A DNA stretch of 64,000 nucleotides from Pseudomonas abieticivorans. Its GTDB lineage: Bacteria; Pseudomonadota; Gammaproteobacteria; Pseudomonadales; Pseudomonadaceae. Made by a program: the position numbers and the translations under genes. Position 1 is the stretch's first letter, and every line of letters begins with the position of its first letter. The notes under the pieces are model-generated. The model saw only the letters and a list, made by a program, of their open reading frames with translations, made no database searches and had not been told where the DNA came from. Where the stretch lies: positions 3,961,501-4,025,500 of the forward strand of contig NZ_CP094975.1 of NCBI RefSeq assembly GCF_023509015.1. Direction: 5' to 3'. Positions 25,396 through 33,090 of the stretch are shown here, piece after piece.

Positions 25396-26799
25396 ATGAG
25401 TGCACACGACTCATCCTCAGGCGAGCTGAAACGCGGCCTGAAGAATCGTCATATTCAACTGATCGCCCTGGGTGGCGCGATCGGTACCGGGCTGTTTCTC
25501 GGCTCCGCCGGCGTGTTGAAATCCGCCGGCCCGTCGATGATCCTCGGTTACGCGATTTGCGGCTTCATCGCCTTCATGATCATGCGCCAGTTGGGCGAGA
25601 TGATCGTCGAAGAGCCGGTGGCCGGCTCCTTCAGCCATTTCGCGCACAAGTACTGGGGCGGCTTCGCCGGCTTTCTGTCGGGCTGGAACTGCTGGGTGCT
25701 GTACATCCTGGTGGGCATGTCGGAGCTGACCGCGGTTGGCAAATACGTGCACTACTGGTGGCCGGAGATCCCGACCTGGGTGTCGGCAGCGGTGTTTTTC
25801 GTGATGATCAACCTGGTCAACCTGGCCAACGTCAAGGTGTTCGGCGAGGCGGAGTTCTGGTTCGCGATCATCAAGGTGCTGGCCATCGTCGGCATGATCG
25901 CCCTGGGCAGCTACCTGCTGGTCAGCGGCAGCGGCGGCCCGCAGGCGTCGGTCAGCAACCTGTGGGAGCATGGCGGCTTCTTCCCCAATGGGGTCAAGGG
26001 CCTCGTCATGGCGCTAGCCATCATCATGTTCTCGTTCGGTGGCCTGGAAATGCTCGGTTTTACCGCCGCCGAGGCCGACAGCCCGAAAACCGTGATCCCC
26101 AAGGCGATCAACCAGGTGATCTACCGCATCCTGATCTTCTACATCGGTGCCTTGGTGGTGCTGTTGTCGCTGACCCCATGGGACAGCCTGCTCGCCTCGC
26201 TCAATGCGACCGGCGACAGCTACAGTGGCAGCCCCTTCGTGCAGGTGTTCTCGATGCTGGGCAGCAACACGGCCGCGCACATCCTCAATTTCGTGGTGCT
26301 GACGGCGGCGCTCTCGGTGTACAACAGCGGCACCTACTGCAACAGCCGCATGCTGGTGGGCATGGCCGAACAGGGTGATGCGCCGGCAGGCCTGGCCAAG
26401 ATCGACAAGCGCGGCGTACCGGTACGGGCGATCCTGGTTTCGGCGGCGGTGACATTGATCGCCGTGCTGCTCAACTACCTGGTGCCCCATGATGCACTGG
26501 AGTTGCTGATGTCCCTGGTGGTGGCGACGTTGGTGATCAACTGGGCGATGATCAGCTATTCGCACCTCAAGTTCCGCCAGCACATGCAGCGCACCGGCCA
26601 GCAATCACTGTTCAAGGCGCTGTGGTCGCCGTACGGCAATTACATTTGCTTGGCGTTCGTGGTGTTTATCCTGGGCATCATGCTGCTGATTCCAGGCATC
26701 AACCTCTCGGTGTATGCGATCCCGGTGTGGGTGCTGGTGATGTGGGGTTGTTATCGCCTGCGTGGCCCGCGCAAACTGGCGCATACCCAGAGTGCCTGA
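25396..26799 (+). CDS. aroP: Aromatic amino acid permease, AroP type
   Basis: The 467-residue inner-membrane APC-family transporter has 12 helices. LKRGLKNRHIQLIALGGAIG and FLGSAGVLKSAGPSMILGYA match E. coli AroP almost residue for residue, as do PEIPTWVSAAVFFVMIN and YNSGTYCNSRMLVGMAEQG. It should import Phe, Tyr and Trp with protons. The start at 25396 has an AAGGTGA ribosome site nine bases upstream; an ATG at 25345 would extend into the leader. An A-rich CA motif just before the ribosome site suggests Hfq/Crc control. Proline- or GABA-type permeases of the same family are less similar. Confidence 0.88.
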   Translation: MSAHDSSSGELKRGLKNRHIQLIALGGAIGTGLFLGSAGVLKSAGPSMILGYAICGFIAFMIMRQLGEMIVEEPVAGSFSHFAHKYWGGFAGFLSGWNCWVLYILVGMSELTAVGKYVHYWWPEIPTWVSAAVFFVMINLVNLANVKVFGEAEFWFAIIKVLAIVGMIALGSYLLVSGSGGPQASVSNLWEHGGFFPNGVKGLVMALAIIMFSFGGLEMLGFTAAEADSPKTVIPKAINQVIYRILIFYIGALVVLLSLTPWDSLLASLNATGDSYSGSPFVQVFSMLGSNTAAHILNFVVLTAALSVYNSGTYCNSRMLVGMAEQGDAPAGLAKIDKRGVPVRAILVSAAVTLIAVLLNYLVPHDALELLMSLVVATLVINWAMISYSHLKFRQHMQRTGQQSLFKALWSPYGNYICLAFVVFILGIMLLIPGINLSVYAIPVWVLVMWGCYRLRGPRKLAHTQSA

Positions 26800-26802
26800 T
26801 TG

Positions 26803-27216
26803 ATGCTGGAAATCTCCAACAACGTGCACCTGCCCGACGCCGAAATCGAACTGAGCGCCATCCGCGCCCAGGGCGCGGGCGGGCAGAACGTCAACAAGGT
26901 GTCGAGCGCTATGCACCTGCGCTTCGACATCCAGGCCTCGTCATTGCCGCCGTTCTACAAGGAGCGGCTGCTGGCCCTGCGCGACAGCCGCATCACCAGC
27001 GACGGCGTGATCGTGATCAAGGCCCAGCAATACCGCACCCAGGAACAGAACCGCGCCGACGCCCTGGAGCGTTTGCGTGAACTGATACTGGCGGCGACCA
27101 AGGTCGAGAAGAAGCGCCGGCCCACCAAGCCGACGCTGGGTTCCAAAACCCGTCGGCTGGAAGGCAAGAGCAAGCGCGGCGTGATTAAGGCCGGCCGAGG
27201 CAAGATCGATTTCTAG
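26803..27216 (+). CDS. arfB: Ribosome rescue factor ArfB (YaeJ), peptidyl-tRNA hydrolase
   Basis: The 137-residue protein carries the GGQ motif at 26-28 ([17 protein letters not shown]), which releases the peptide from P-site tRNA. The basic C-terminal tail ([20 protein letters not shown] and following) enters the empty mRNA channel of stalled ribosomes. It acts on non-stop complexes without a release factor 1 or 2 codon-reading domain. The start is ATG at 26803, three bases after the aroP stop; a TTG at 26800 is possible. It is probably co-transcribed with aroP. Confidence 0.95.
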   Translation: MLEISNNVHLPDAEIELSAIRAQGAGGQNVNKVSSAMHLRFDIQASSLPPFYKERLLALRDSRITSDGVIVIKAQQYRTQEQNRADALERLRELILAATKVEKKRRPTKPTLGSKTRRLEGKSKRGVIKAGRGKIDF

Positions 27217-28415
27217 AGCGGCTCGTCAGCGTGGCGCGGCGCGTTTGCCGCCTGGCGATACAGGTACAGGCTAAGGCCCAGGCCGCTCAACGAGGCAATC
27301 GCGGCAAACAGAAAGATCGACGAGAAGCCAAACCCTGCCGCAATGGCGCCCGCCACAGGCCCGGTAATCCCCAACGACAAGTCGATGAACAGCGAGTAGG
27401 CGCCCACGGCCGCCCCACGGCTGGACGCCGGCACCAGGTTGACGGCCTCCACGCCAAGCGCCGGGAACACCAGCGAGAAGCCGAAACCGCTGAGGGCGGC
27501 GCCAGCCATGGCCAGTTCCGCGCTCGGTGCCAGCCACAGAAACAGCAAACCCAGGGTTTCCACCGAGAGGCAGGCGATGGCCACCCGAAAGCCGCCGATG
27601 CGGTTGATCAGGTTGCCGAACAGCAAGCGCGCACAAATGAACGAGGCGCCGAATACGGTCAGGCACAGGGCCGCGTTTTCCCAATGGTTGGTGCTGTAGT
27701 ACAAGGTGATAAAGGTGGCGATGGTGCCAAAACCGATCCCGCCCAACGCCAGGCCGCAACCATGGGGCAGCACGCGGCCGAGCACGTGCATGAACGGCAT
27801 ACGCTCGCCCACCACGATGGGGGCGGGAGTTTTGTTCCAGGCCAAGGCAATGCCCAGCGCTGCCAGCAGCAGGATGCTCACGCCCATGGCCCACAGGCCC
27901 AAGTGCTGCACCAGCAAAACACCCGCAGGTGCGCCGATGGCCAAGGCGCCGTAGCTGGCGATGCCGTTCCAGGAAATCACCTTGGCGGTGTGCGCCGCGC
28001 CCACTCGGCCAATGCCCCAGCCGATGGACGCAGAGCCCACCAGGCTTTCTGCCGTGCCCAGCACCAGGCGGCCCAGCAACAGGCTGATCAGGCTGGCCAT
28101 CGGCGTGCTTTGCAGCAAGGCGGCCGCCAGCATGAACACGCCGCTCAAACCGCAGCCGCACATGCCGATGATCACGGCCTTCTTGCTGCCCTGAATGTCG
28201 ATCACGCGGCTGGCGTAAGGCCGGCTGAGCAGCGTGGCCAGGTACTGGACGCTGATCACCAGGCCGGCGATCACGGCGCCGAAGCCCAGTTGGCTGTGCA
28301 CGAAACCTGGCAGCACGGCGAGGGGGATGCCGATGTTCAAGTAGCCGATGAAGGTAAACAAAACGATGGAAACGACTTGCAGCGTAACTGCCATGGGTCG
28401 TTGTTGTACGGGCAT
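27213..28415 (-). CDS. MFS transporter, YhhS/YfcJ type
   Basis: The 400-residue, 12-helix major facilitator protein resembles the UPF0226 family (E. coli YhhS and YfcJ). [57 protein letters not shown] and [20 protein letters not shown] are shared marks. Members have been linked to sugar or drug efflux, but no substrate is secure. I chose ATG 28415; the longer frame to 28484 runs into the MITE-like palindrome and codes the element's own end. Its 3' end overlaps the convergent arfB end by four bases. The promoter region is occupied by the palindromic element. Confidence 0.86.
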   Translation of the reverse strand: MPVQQRPMAVTLQVVSIVLFTFIGYLNIGIPLAVLPGFVHSQLGFGAVIAGLVISVQYLATLLSRPYASRVIDIQGSKKAVIIGMCGCGLSGVFMLAAALLQSTPMASLISLLLGRLVLGTAESLVGSASIGWGIGRVGAAHTAKVISWNGIASYGALAIGAPAGVLLVQHLGLWAMGVSILLLAALGIALAWNKTPAPIVVGERMPFMHVLGRVLPHGCGLALGGIGFGTIATFITLYYSTNHWENAALCLTVFGASFICARLLFGNLINRIGGFRVAIACLSVETLGLLFLWLAPSAELAMAGAALSGFGFSLVFPALGVEAVNLVPASSRGAAVGAYSLFIDLSLGITGPVAGAIAAGFGFSSIFLFAAIASLSGLGLSLYLYRQAANAPRHADEPL

Positions 28416-28447
28416 GGGAAGATCCAAGTAGGGGCGGTAAGTGCTAG

Positions 28448-28617
28448 GTTCTGTACGAAATGTGTTCCAGCGAAGGTCAGGCAAGGCGAAAACAGGCGAG
28501 GAAAGGACCGGGGTCGCGCTCGACTTGACCGGTTGTCAATGAGCATTCCGATCGGACTCGCGCACGAGCCTGTTTTCAACGCAGCATGGCCGAGCTGGGA
28601 TACATTTCGTACAGAGC
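28448..28617. mobile_element. MITE-like element, 170 bp, with long imperfect inverted repeats
   Basis: The two ends are imperfect inverted repeats of about 50 bases: TTCTGTACGAAATGT on the left matches CTCTGTACGAAATGT read inward from the right, continuing to GAAAACAGG on both. CTAG flanks each side (28444-28447 and 28618-28621), as a four-base target duplication would. No transposase is encoded. The CTAG target and the CTGTACGAAA tip resemble IS5-group elements; that assignment is inference. It occupies the upstream region of the YhhS-type gene. Confidence 0.75.
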
Positions 28618-28704
28618 CTAGCAGTAACTCTAGACGCCTATGATAGAGCCGTTGGGCACATTGTTCCGCACGCGTGGAAAACTTTCATCCAGCGGGGGGG
28701 GTAA

Positions 28705-28887
28705 TCAGGGCTTGGCAGGGGCCAGCAGGCGAGTGGCGACCAGGGCCGCGAGGGCGTTTTCCTGGGTGCCGAAGCGTTGTAGCAGGGCGGCTTGTTTTTC
28801 CGGGGTCAGGCGGTTCCAGATGTCGATCATCTGTTGCGCCGTGTCAATCATCAGGCCAGCCTGGGTGTCGTCGAAAGCATCGGTCAT
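28705..28887 (-). CDS. Small conserved-type hypothetical protein, 60 residues
   Basis: The 60-residue, mostly helical protein (MTDAFDDTQAGLMIDTAQQM, then IWNRLTPEKQAALLQRFG) has no signal or membrane segment. The LTPEKQAALLQRFGTQENA part looks like a short helical bundle. I do not recognise a named family. On its strand TATAAT lies at 28966-28971, about 80 bases upstream, and the leader between contains a stable GC-rich hairpin with a GGGCTTGAGCCC core. Codon use fits its neighbours, so I take it as a real gene, but its function is unknown. Confidence 0.6.
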   Translation of the reverse strand: MTDAFDDTQAGLMIDTAQQMIDIWNRLTPEKQAALLQRFGTQENALAALVATRLLAPAKP

Positions 28888-29001
28888 GGCCGTGTCCTGT
28901 AGGGCGAGCGCTTGAGGCGGGGTGATCTGCGGGCTTGAGCCCCTCAGCGGATCACGCCACCCCTTATTATAGCGCCGGGCTTGGACCGTAGTCTTTACCC
29001 G

Positions 29002-29142
29002 CTAGTCTTCGCGATCTGTGCGCAGGCTTTCATCAGGCTCGGATTTAGCCTTGGTGTCAGTTGCCTGGCTGGCGGACTGGGAAGGTTTCGACTGCTCTGG
29101 TTCGTGCAGGCTTGGGAAGGGGAAGTTAGGGATTTCGTGCAT
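29002..29142 (-). CDS. Very small hypothetical protein, 46 residues
   Basis: The frame starts ATG at 29142 eight bases after a TGAGGAG ribosome site and ends with TAG at 29002. The product begins MHEIPNFPFPSLHEPEQSKP and continues with a polar Ser/Gln/Lys/Glu-rich tail ending RTDRED. It is proline-rich at the start, charged at the end and likely disordered. There is no signal or membrane helix. The ribosome site and lack of anything else in this gap argue for a real gene. I cannot assign a function. Confidence 0.55.
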   Translation of the reverse strand: MHEIPNFPFPSLHEPEQSKPSQSASQATDTKAKSEPDESLRTDRED

Positions 29143-29336
29143 CGTCGTCACTCCTCACAAGTGCTGGTTGAAGGTTGATCGGAAAGCGCATGCTTTTGCA
29201 AAGCCGGCACAGGATACATCAGTGAGGATGACAATCAGAATTTTCCTGCGGTCATTGGTCGCAGGGGGGGCAGATGCAAGTTATGAGCTGCCAGTTGCAA
29301 GCCGAGCGCGGTGCAGCAGCTTGCAGCTCTTGGCGT

Positions 29337-29687
29337 TCAACTTGCAGCGTGGGGCTGCACTCCATCGGTTCTTGCCGCCATGATGAAGTCATTGCGGTGC
29401 AGCCCCTTGATCGAGTGGCTCCACCAGGTCACGGTCACCTTGCCCCACTCGGTCAGCAGGCCCGGGTGGTGGCCTTCGGCTTCGGCAATTTCGCCCACGG
29501 CATTGGTGAAGGCCAAGGCCTGTTTGAAGTTCTTGAACGTGAACAGTTTTTCCAACTGCATCACGCCGTCGCGCACTTCGATGTTCCAGTCGGGGATCTG
29601 TTTGAGCAGCGCCGGCAATTCTTCCTCGCTGACCTGTGGGGCGTCGGCGCGGCAGGCTTCGCAGTGGGCTTGGTTCAGGGCGTTCAT
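29337..29687 (-). CDS. phhB: Pterin-4-alpha-carbinolamine dehydratase PhhB
   Basis: The 116-residue protein is of PCD/DCoH size. The active-site triad is seen in [20 protein letters not shown] (His-His-x-x-x with a later His and Trp). N-terminal CEAC cysteines are as in other pseudomonad PhhB. It dehydrates the carbinolamine form of the pterin cofactor so that PhhA can turn over. I chose ATG 29687 ([15 protein letters not shown]), which follows a GGAG site. The gene lies 25 bases after phhA and is in one operon with it under PhhR control. Confidence 0.94.
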   Translation of the reverse strand: MNALNQAHCEACRADAPQVSEEELPALLKQIPDWNIEVRDGVMQLEKLFTFKNFKQALAFTNAVGEIAEAEGHHPGLLTEWGKVTVTWWSHSIKGLHRNDFIMAARTDGVQPHAAS

Positions 29688-29712
29688 GGGGGCTCCTTGA
29701 ATAAAAAAGGCT

Positions 29713-30498
29713 TCAGGCGGCTTTTGGCGAAAATTTGGGCGCATGCAAGCCGAGCACGCTGGCCTGCTCCACCCTGCCCATGATGTTTTCATGTGCCAGG
29801 TCAAACAGTCGCTTGAGGTCGGGCAGCACGAAGTACACCGGTTGCAGGATATCGATACGGTAGGGTGTACGCATGCATTCGACCGGGTCGAATGCCTGGT
29901 GTTCAGGTTGGGCCGAGAGGCTGTAGACCGTCTCCTTGGGGGACGACAGGATGCCGCCGCCGTAAATGCGCTGGCCTTGGCAGGTGTCCACCAGGCCGAA
30001 CTCGATGGTCATCCAGTAAAGCCGCGCCAGGTAGACCCGCTGTTCCTTGCTGGCGCTGAGGCCCAACTTGCCATAGGTGTGGGTGAACTCGGCAAACCAG
30101 GGGTTGGTCAGCAGCGGGCAGTGGCCGAATATCTCGTGAAAGATATCGGGCTCTTGCAGGTAGTCCAGTTCCGCTTCGGAGCGAATGAACGTGGCCACCG
30201 GAAATTGCTTGCTGGCCAGCAGTTCGAAAAAGGTCTGGAAGGGGATCAGCGCCGGTACTCTGGCCACCTGCCAACCCGTGGCGCGGCCTAGTACCTGGTT
30301 TATTTCGCCCAGTTGCGGAATGCGCTCGAGGGGCAGGCCCAACTGATCGATGCCATCCAGGTACTCCTGGCACGCGCGCCCTTGCACCACCTCAAGCTGG
30401 CGGGTGATCAAGGTATTCCATACCCGGTGGTCTTGCTCGGGGTAGTGGATGAATCCCTGCGCATCGGGCTCTCGAGCCACGTAGTGCGTCTGCTTCAT
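29713..30498 (-). CDS. phhA: Phenylalanine 4-monooxygenase PhhA
   Basis: The 261-residue monomeric bacterial phenylalanine hydroxylase turns Phe into Tyr with tetrahydrobiopterin-type cofactor and oxygen. The iron ligands are visible: H121 and H126 in [13 protein letters not shown] and E166 in [30 protein letters not shown] and [16 protein letters not shown] are further family stretches. The start follows a GGAGAG site. The gene is divergent from phhR; the shared 272-base gap holds a TyrR-type box, a candidate sigma-54 promoter and a CA motif in the phhA leader. Phe degradation would continue through Tyr to the homogentisate route, not present here. Confidence 0.96.
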   Translation of the reverse strand: MKQTHYVAREPDAQGFIHYPEQDHRVWNTLITRQLEVVQGRACQEYLDGIDQLGLPLERIPQLGEINQVLGRATGWQVARVPALIPFQTFFELLASKQFPVATFIRSEAELDYLQEPDIFHEIFGHCPLLTNPWFAEFTHTYGKLGLSASKEQRVYLARLYWMTIEFGLVDTCQGQRIYGGGILSSPKETVYSLSAQPEHQAFDPVECMRTPYRIDILQPVYFVLPDLKRLFDLAHENIMGRVEQASVLGLHAPKFSPKAA

Positions 30499-30517
30499 AC
30501 AGCTCTCCTGCGGGTCT

Positions 30518-30525
30518 TTATTGTT
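30518..30525 (-). promoter_or_regulatory. CA motif (Hfq/Crc site) in the phhA leader
   Basis: On the minus strand AACAATAA is an exact AAnAAnAA motif, 20 bases upstream of the phhA ATG. It predicts translational repression by Hfq/Crc when preferred carbon sources are present. Confidence 0.6.
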
Positions 30526-30560
30526 ATGTGCAGCGATGCATCAGTAATAAACCCGCGAGG

Positions 30561-30577
30561 AGCCCAGTGCACGCCCA
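30561..30577 (-). promoter_or_regulatory. Candidate sigma-54 promoter of phhA
   Basis: On the minus strand TGGGCGTGCACTGGGCT shows the required GG, ten bases, then GC. The match to TGGCACG-N4-TTGC is partial. It lies 63-79 bases before the phhA start and about 36 bases downstream of the PhhR box. Confidence 0.35.
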
Positions 30578-30612
30578 TCAATGAGCATTTGGTGCGTGCT
30601 TGGCGCTCATTT

Positions 30613-30630
30613 CGTAACGAATAGTTTACG
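30613..30630. promoter_or_regulatory. TyrR/PhhR-type box
   Basis: CGTAAC-GAATAG-TTTACG is a near-palindrome of the TGTAAA-N6-TTTACA type used by TyrR-family regulators. It lies between phhA and phhR, 115 bases before the phhA start and 141 before phhR, and could serve both. Confidence 0.6.
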
Positions 30631-30770
30631 TATGAAGAGAAAAGCTCGTTTCAAAGGATGTGGATGGCTTGCTGAAGGCCGAATTCGTCACATATTCTTG
30701 ACGGTAAAAGTGGGCGACCTGCACAAAGTCGCACCGCCCTGGCCACCCTAATCACAATTTCAGGCCCTAC

Positions 30771-32336
30771 ATGCGTATTAAAGTCCACTGCCAGAACCGC
30801 ATCGGCATCCTGCGCGACATTCTCAACCTGCTGGTGAGCTACGGTATCAACGTCGCCCGCGGCGAGGTGGGAGGCGAGCACGGCAACGCCATCTATCTGC
30901 ACTGCCCCAACCTGATCAACTTGCAATTCCAGGCCTTGAGGCCAAAGTTCGAGGCCATTACCGGAGTGTTCGGCGTCAAGCGCGTAGGCCTGATGCCCAG
31001 CGAGCGTCGGCACATGGAGCTCAACGCCTTGCTCGGCGCGCTGGAGTTCCCGGTGCTGTCCATCGACATGGCCGGTTCCATCGTCGCGGCCAACCGTGCC
31101 GCGGCGCAATTGATCGGGGTGCGGGTGGACGAGGTGCCGGGCATCCCGTTGGCGCGCTACGCCGAGGACTTCGACCTGCCGGCGCTGGTGCGCAGCAACC
31201 AGTCGCGGATCAATGGCTTGCGGGTAAAGGTGTGTGGCGCGGTGTTCCTGGCCGATATCGCTCCGTTGCAAGCCCAGCACGATGACAGTGAGGCGCTCGC
31301 CGGCGCGGTGCTGACCTTGCACCGCGCCGATCGCATTGGCGAGCGCATCTACCATGTGCGCAAGCAGGAGCTGCGTGGCTTCGACAGCATCTTCCAAAGC
31401 TCGAAAGTGATGGCCGCCGTGGTGCGTGAAGCCCGACGCATGGCGCCTTTGGATGCGCCTTTGCTCATTGAGGGGGAAACCGGCACCGGCAAAGAGTTGC
31501 TGGCGCGCGCCTGCCACCTGGCCAGCCCGCGAGGCCAGTCGCCGCTGATGGCGCTCAATTGCGCCGGGCTGCCGGAGTCCATGGCCGAGACCGAGCTGTT
31601 CGGCTATGGGCCGGGCGCCTTCGAAGGGGCGCGCGCCGAGGGCAAGCTGGGTTTGCTGGAGCTGACTGCCGGCGGCACCTTGTTTCTCGATGGGGTGGGT
31701 GAGATGAGCCCGCGCCTGCAGGCCAAGTTACTGCGGTTTTTGCAAGACGGTTGCTTTCGTCGCGTTGGCAGCGATGAAGAGGTGTACCTGGATGTGCGGG
31801 TGATCTGCGCCACCCAGGTCGATTTGTCGGAGTTGTGCGCCCGCGGCGAGTTTCGTCAGGACTTGTACCACCGCCTTAACGTGCTCTCGCTGCACATCCC
31901 GCCGCTGCGCGAATGCCTGGATGGGCTGGGCCCGCTGGTGGAGCACTTTCTCGACCAGGCCAGCCGGCAGATCGGCTGCAGCCTGCCACGCTTGGCCCCC
32001 ACGGCAATGGAACGGCTGGCGCAGTACCACTGGCCGGGCAACGTACGGCAGTTGGAGAACGTGCTGTTTCAAGCGGTGTCGTTGTGTGAGGGGGGCGTGG
32101 TCAAGGTCGAGCATATTCGTTTGCCGGACTACGGCGCGCGCCGGCCGCTGGGGGAGTTTTCACTAGAGGGGGGTTTGCAGCAGATTGTCGGGCGATTTGA
32201 AAAGGCGGTGTTACAGCGTTTATACAGCGAACATCCCAGCAGTCGTATATTGGGCAAACGCCTGGGGGTGTCGCATACCACCATTGCCAACAAGTTGCGT
32301 GAATATGAAATCAATAAAAAAACAGACGGGTTTTAA
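30771..32336 (+). CDS. phhR: PhhR, TyrR-family regulator of aromatic amino acid catabolism
   Basis: The 521-residue protein has an N-terminal ACT domain (1-72, MRIKVHCQNRIGILRDILNL), a PAS domain (about 80-190) and an AAA+ domain (about 205-430). The AAA+ domain shows the Walker A GETGTGKE and TLFLDGVGEM at the Walker B position. A Fis-type helix-turn-helix at the C-terminus ends VSHTTIANKLREYE. It senses aromatic amino acids and activates phhAB. The loop that contacts sigma-54 (GAFTGA in true enhancer binders) reads GAFEGA, as in other PhhR/TyrR proteins, so activation through sigma-70 is also possible. It is divergent from phhA. Confidence 0.94.
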   Translation: MRIKVHCQNRIGILRDILNLLVSYGINVARGEVGGEHGNAIYLHCPNLINLQFQALRPKFEAITGVFGVKRVGLMPSERRHMELNALLGALEFPVLSIDMAGSIVAANRAAAQLIGVRVDEVPGIPLARYAEDFDLPALVRSNQSRINGLRVKVCGAVFLADIAPLQAQHDDSEALAGAVLTLHRADRIGERIYHVRKQELRGFDSIFQSSKVMAAVVREARRMAPLDAPLLIEGETGTGKELLARACHLASPRGQSPLMALNCAGLPESMAETELFGYGPGAFEGARAEGKLGLLELTAGGTLFLDGVGEMSPRLQAKLLRFLQDGCFRRVGSDEEVYLDVRVICATQVDLSELCARGEFRQDLYHRLNVLSLHIPPLRECLDGLGPLVEHFLDQASRQIGCSLPRLAPTAMERLAQYHWPGNVRQLENVLFQAVSLCEGGVVKVEHIRLPDYGARRPLGEFSLEGGLQQIVGRFEKAVLQRLYSEHPSSRILGKRLGVSHTTIANKLREYEINKKTDGF

Positions 32337-32367
32337 TTAAAATAAACAGGTCGATCAAATCGACGGC

Positions 32368-32394
32368 GCGCCTCCCGAACTTTCCAGGAGGCGC
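32368..32394. terminator. Hairpin between convergent phhR and DUF2790 genes
   Basis: An eight-pair stem GCGCCTCC/GGAGGCGC lies between two stops that face each other. No T run follows on either strand, so it may end both transcripts weakly or just stabilise their ends. Confidence 0.4.
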
Positions 32395-32410
32395 CGCAAG
32401 CATTCTTCGA

Positions 32411-32671
32411 TTATCCGTTGGAGCAACCGTTGCCCATCACCTTGTATTCGAGAATGTGTTTCTGGCCAGTGGAGTCCAGGTAGGTCATGCGTGCCGGGAC
32501 CACTTCGCAGACGTTGGGGATCTCGGTCATGGACACGACCTTGGCAATGTCCAGGTGTTGCGAGTAGTTGTAATACTCGACCGGTGTTGATTGTGCTGCA
32601 TCAGTGGTAACTTCGTCGGCCATGGCAGTGGCGCAAACAGTACTGAGTGCCAGAACAAGCAGAGCTTTCAT
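32411..32671 (-). CDS. DUF2790 periplasmic protein
   Basis: The 86-residue protein has a Sec signal (MKALLVLALSTVCATAMA, cut near residue 18) and a short mature domain. The features YNYSQHLDIAKVVSM, VCEVVPARMTYLDSTG and LEYKVMGNGC are typical of DUF2790, a family largely confined to Pseudomonas. Two mature cysteines (VCEV and NGCSNG) probably form a disulfide. The function is unknown; relatives are often induced by metals or stress. It is convergent with phhR, with a hairpin between. The gene-free 419 bases to its right (32672-33090) lead to acsA. Confidence 0.88.
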   Translation of the reverse strand: MKALLVLALSTVCATAMADEVTTDAAQSTPVEYYNYSQHLDIAKVVSMTEIPNVCEVVPARMTYLDSTGQKHILEYKVMGNGCSNG

Positions 32672-33090
32672 TTACGTTTTACCCTTTATACAGTCGTCAG
32701 AGGTCACGCCACTTTTGTAAAGTTGCGTGTGAAGCCAGAGTGGAGAGTTGCGATTAACGGCCTTCGTGGGGGCTGTTGCATGTGTTAGTCGCGTTGCCGT
32801 GTTGGCAGGACGAATTCTAGGCGGGTACCTGCTGACTAAACAGAGCGGGTTTTGATAAACAGTTTTATCCGAAACGGTAACAATCGTCTCGGCTTAATCG
32901 TTAGCAGGCTTTTTAATTTGAAAAAAAGAGCGGCTCGCGACACCGCGCAAACCACGGTGCTTGAGCGCTTGCCGTCGGCGGCGGGCGGCGATTGCGCAAA
33001 AGTTACTACCATCGTCGAATAGCATCTGTTTCCATATCGTCTTACAACGAGTTCATACAAAAACAACTACATTTCCCCGAGGTAAGAAAG
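32672..33090. other. Gene-free stretch before acsA
   Basis: These 419 bases hold the divergent upstream regions of the DUF2790 gene and acsA. The middle (about 32850-32930) is AT-rich, with TTTGATAAACAGTTTTATCC and AATTTGAAAAAAAG. I see a CA motif near the acsA start but no promoter I would stand behind. Confidence 0.5.
33059..33066 (+). promoter_or_regulatory. CA motif (Hfq/Crc site) in the acsA leader
   Basis: AAAAACAA fits AAnAAnAA and lies 25 bases before the acsA ATG, close to the GAGG ribosome site. Acetate use is a classic target of catabolite repression in pseudomonads. Confidence 0.55.

Noticed and set aside
27231..28643. A 470-codon plus-strand frame opposite the MFS gene and through the MITE-like element
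   Set aside because: It is an antisense artefact of the MFS gene. Its end codes WDTFRTEP, and the opposite frame codes WNTFRTEP, only because both ends of the palindrome are alike.
28981..29178. A plus-strand 65-codon frame opposite the small 46-residue gene
   Set aside because: It has no ribosome site and an unlikely composition; the minus-strand frame has a good site and fits better.
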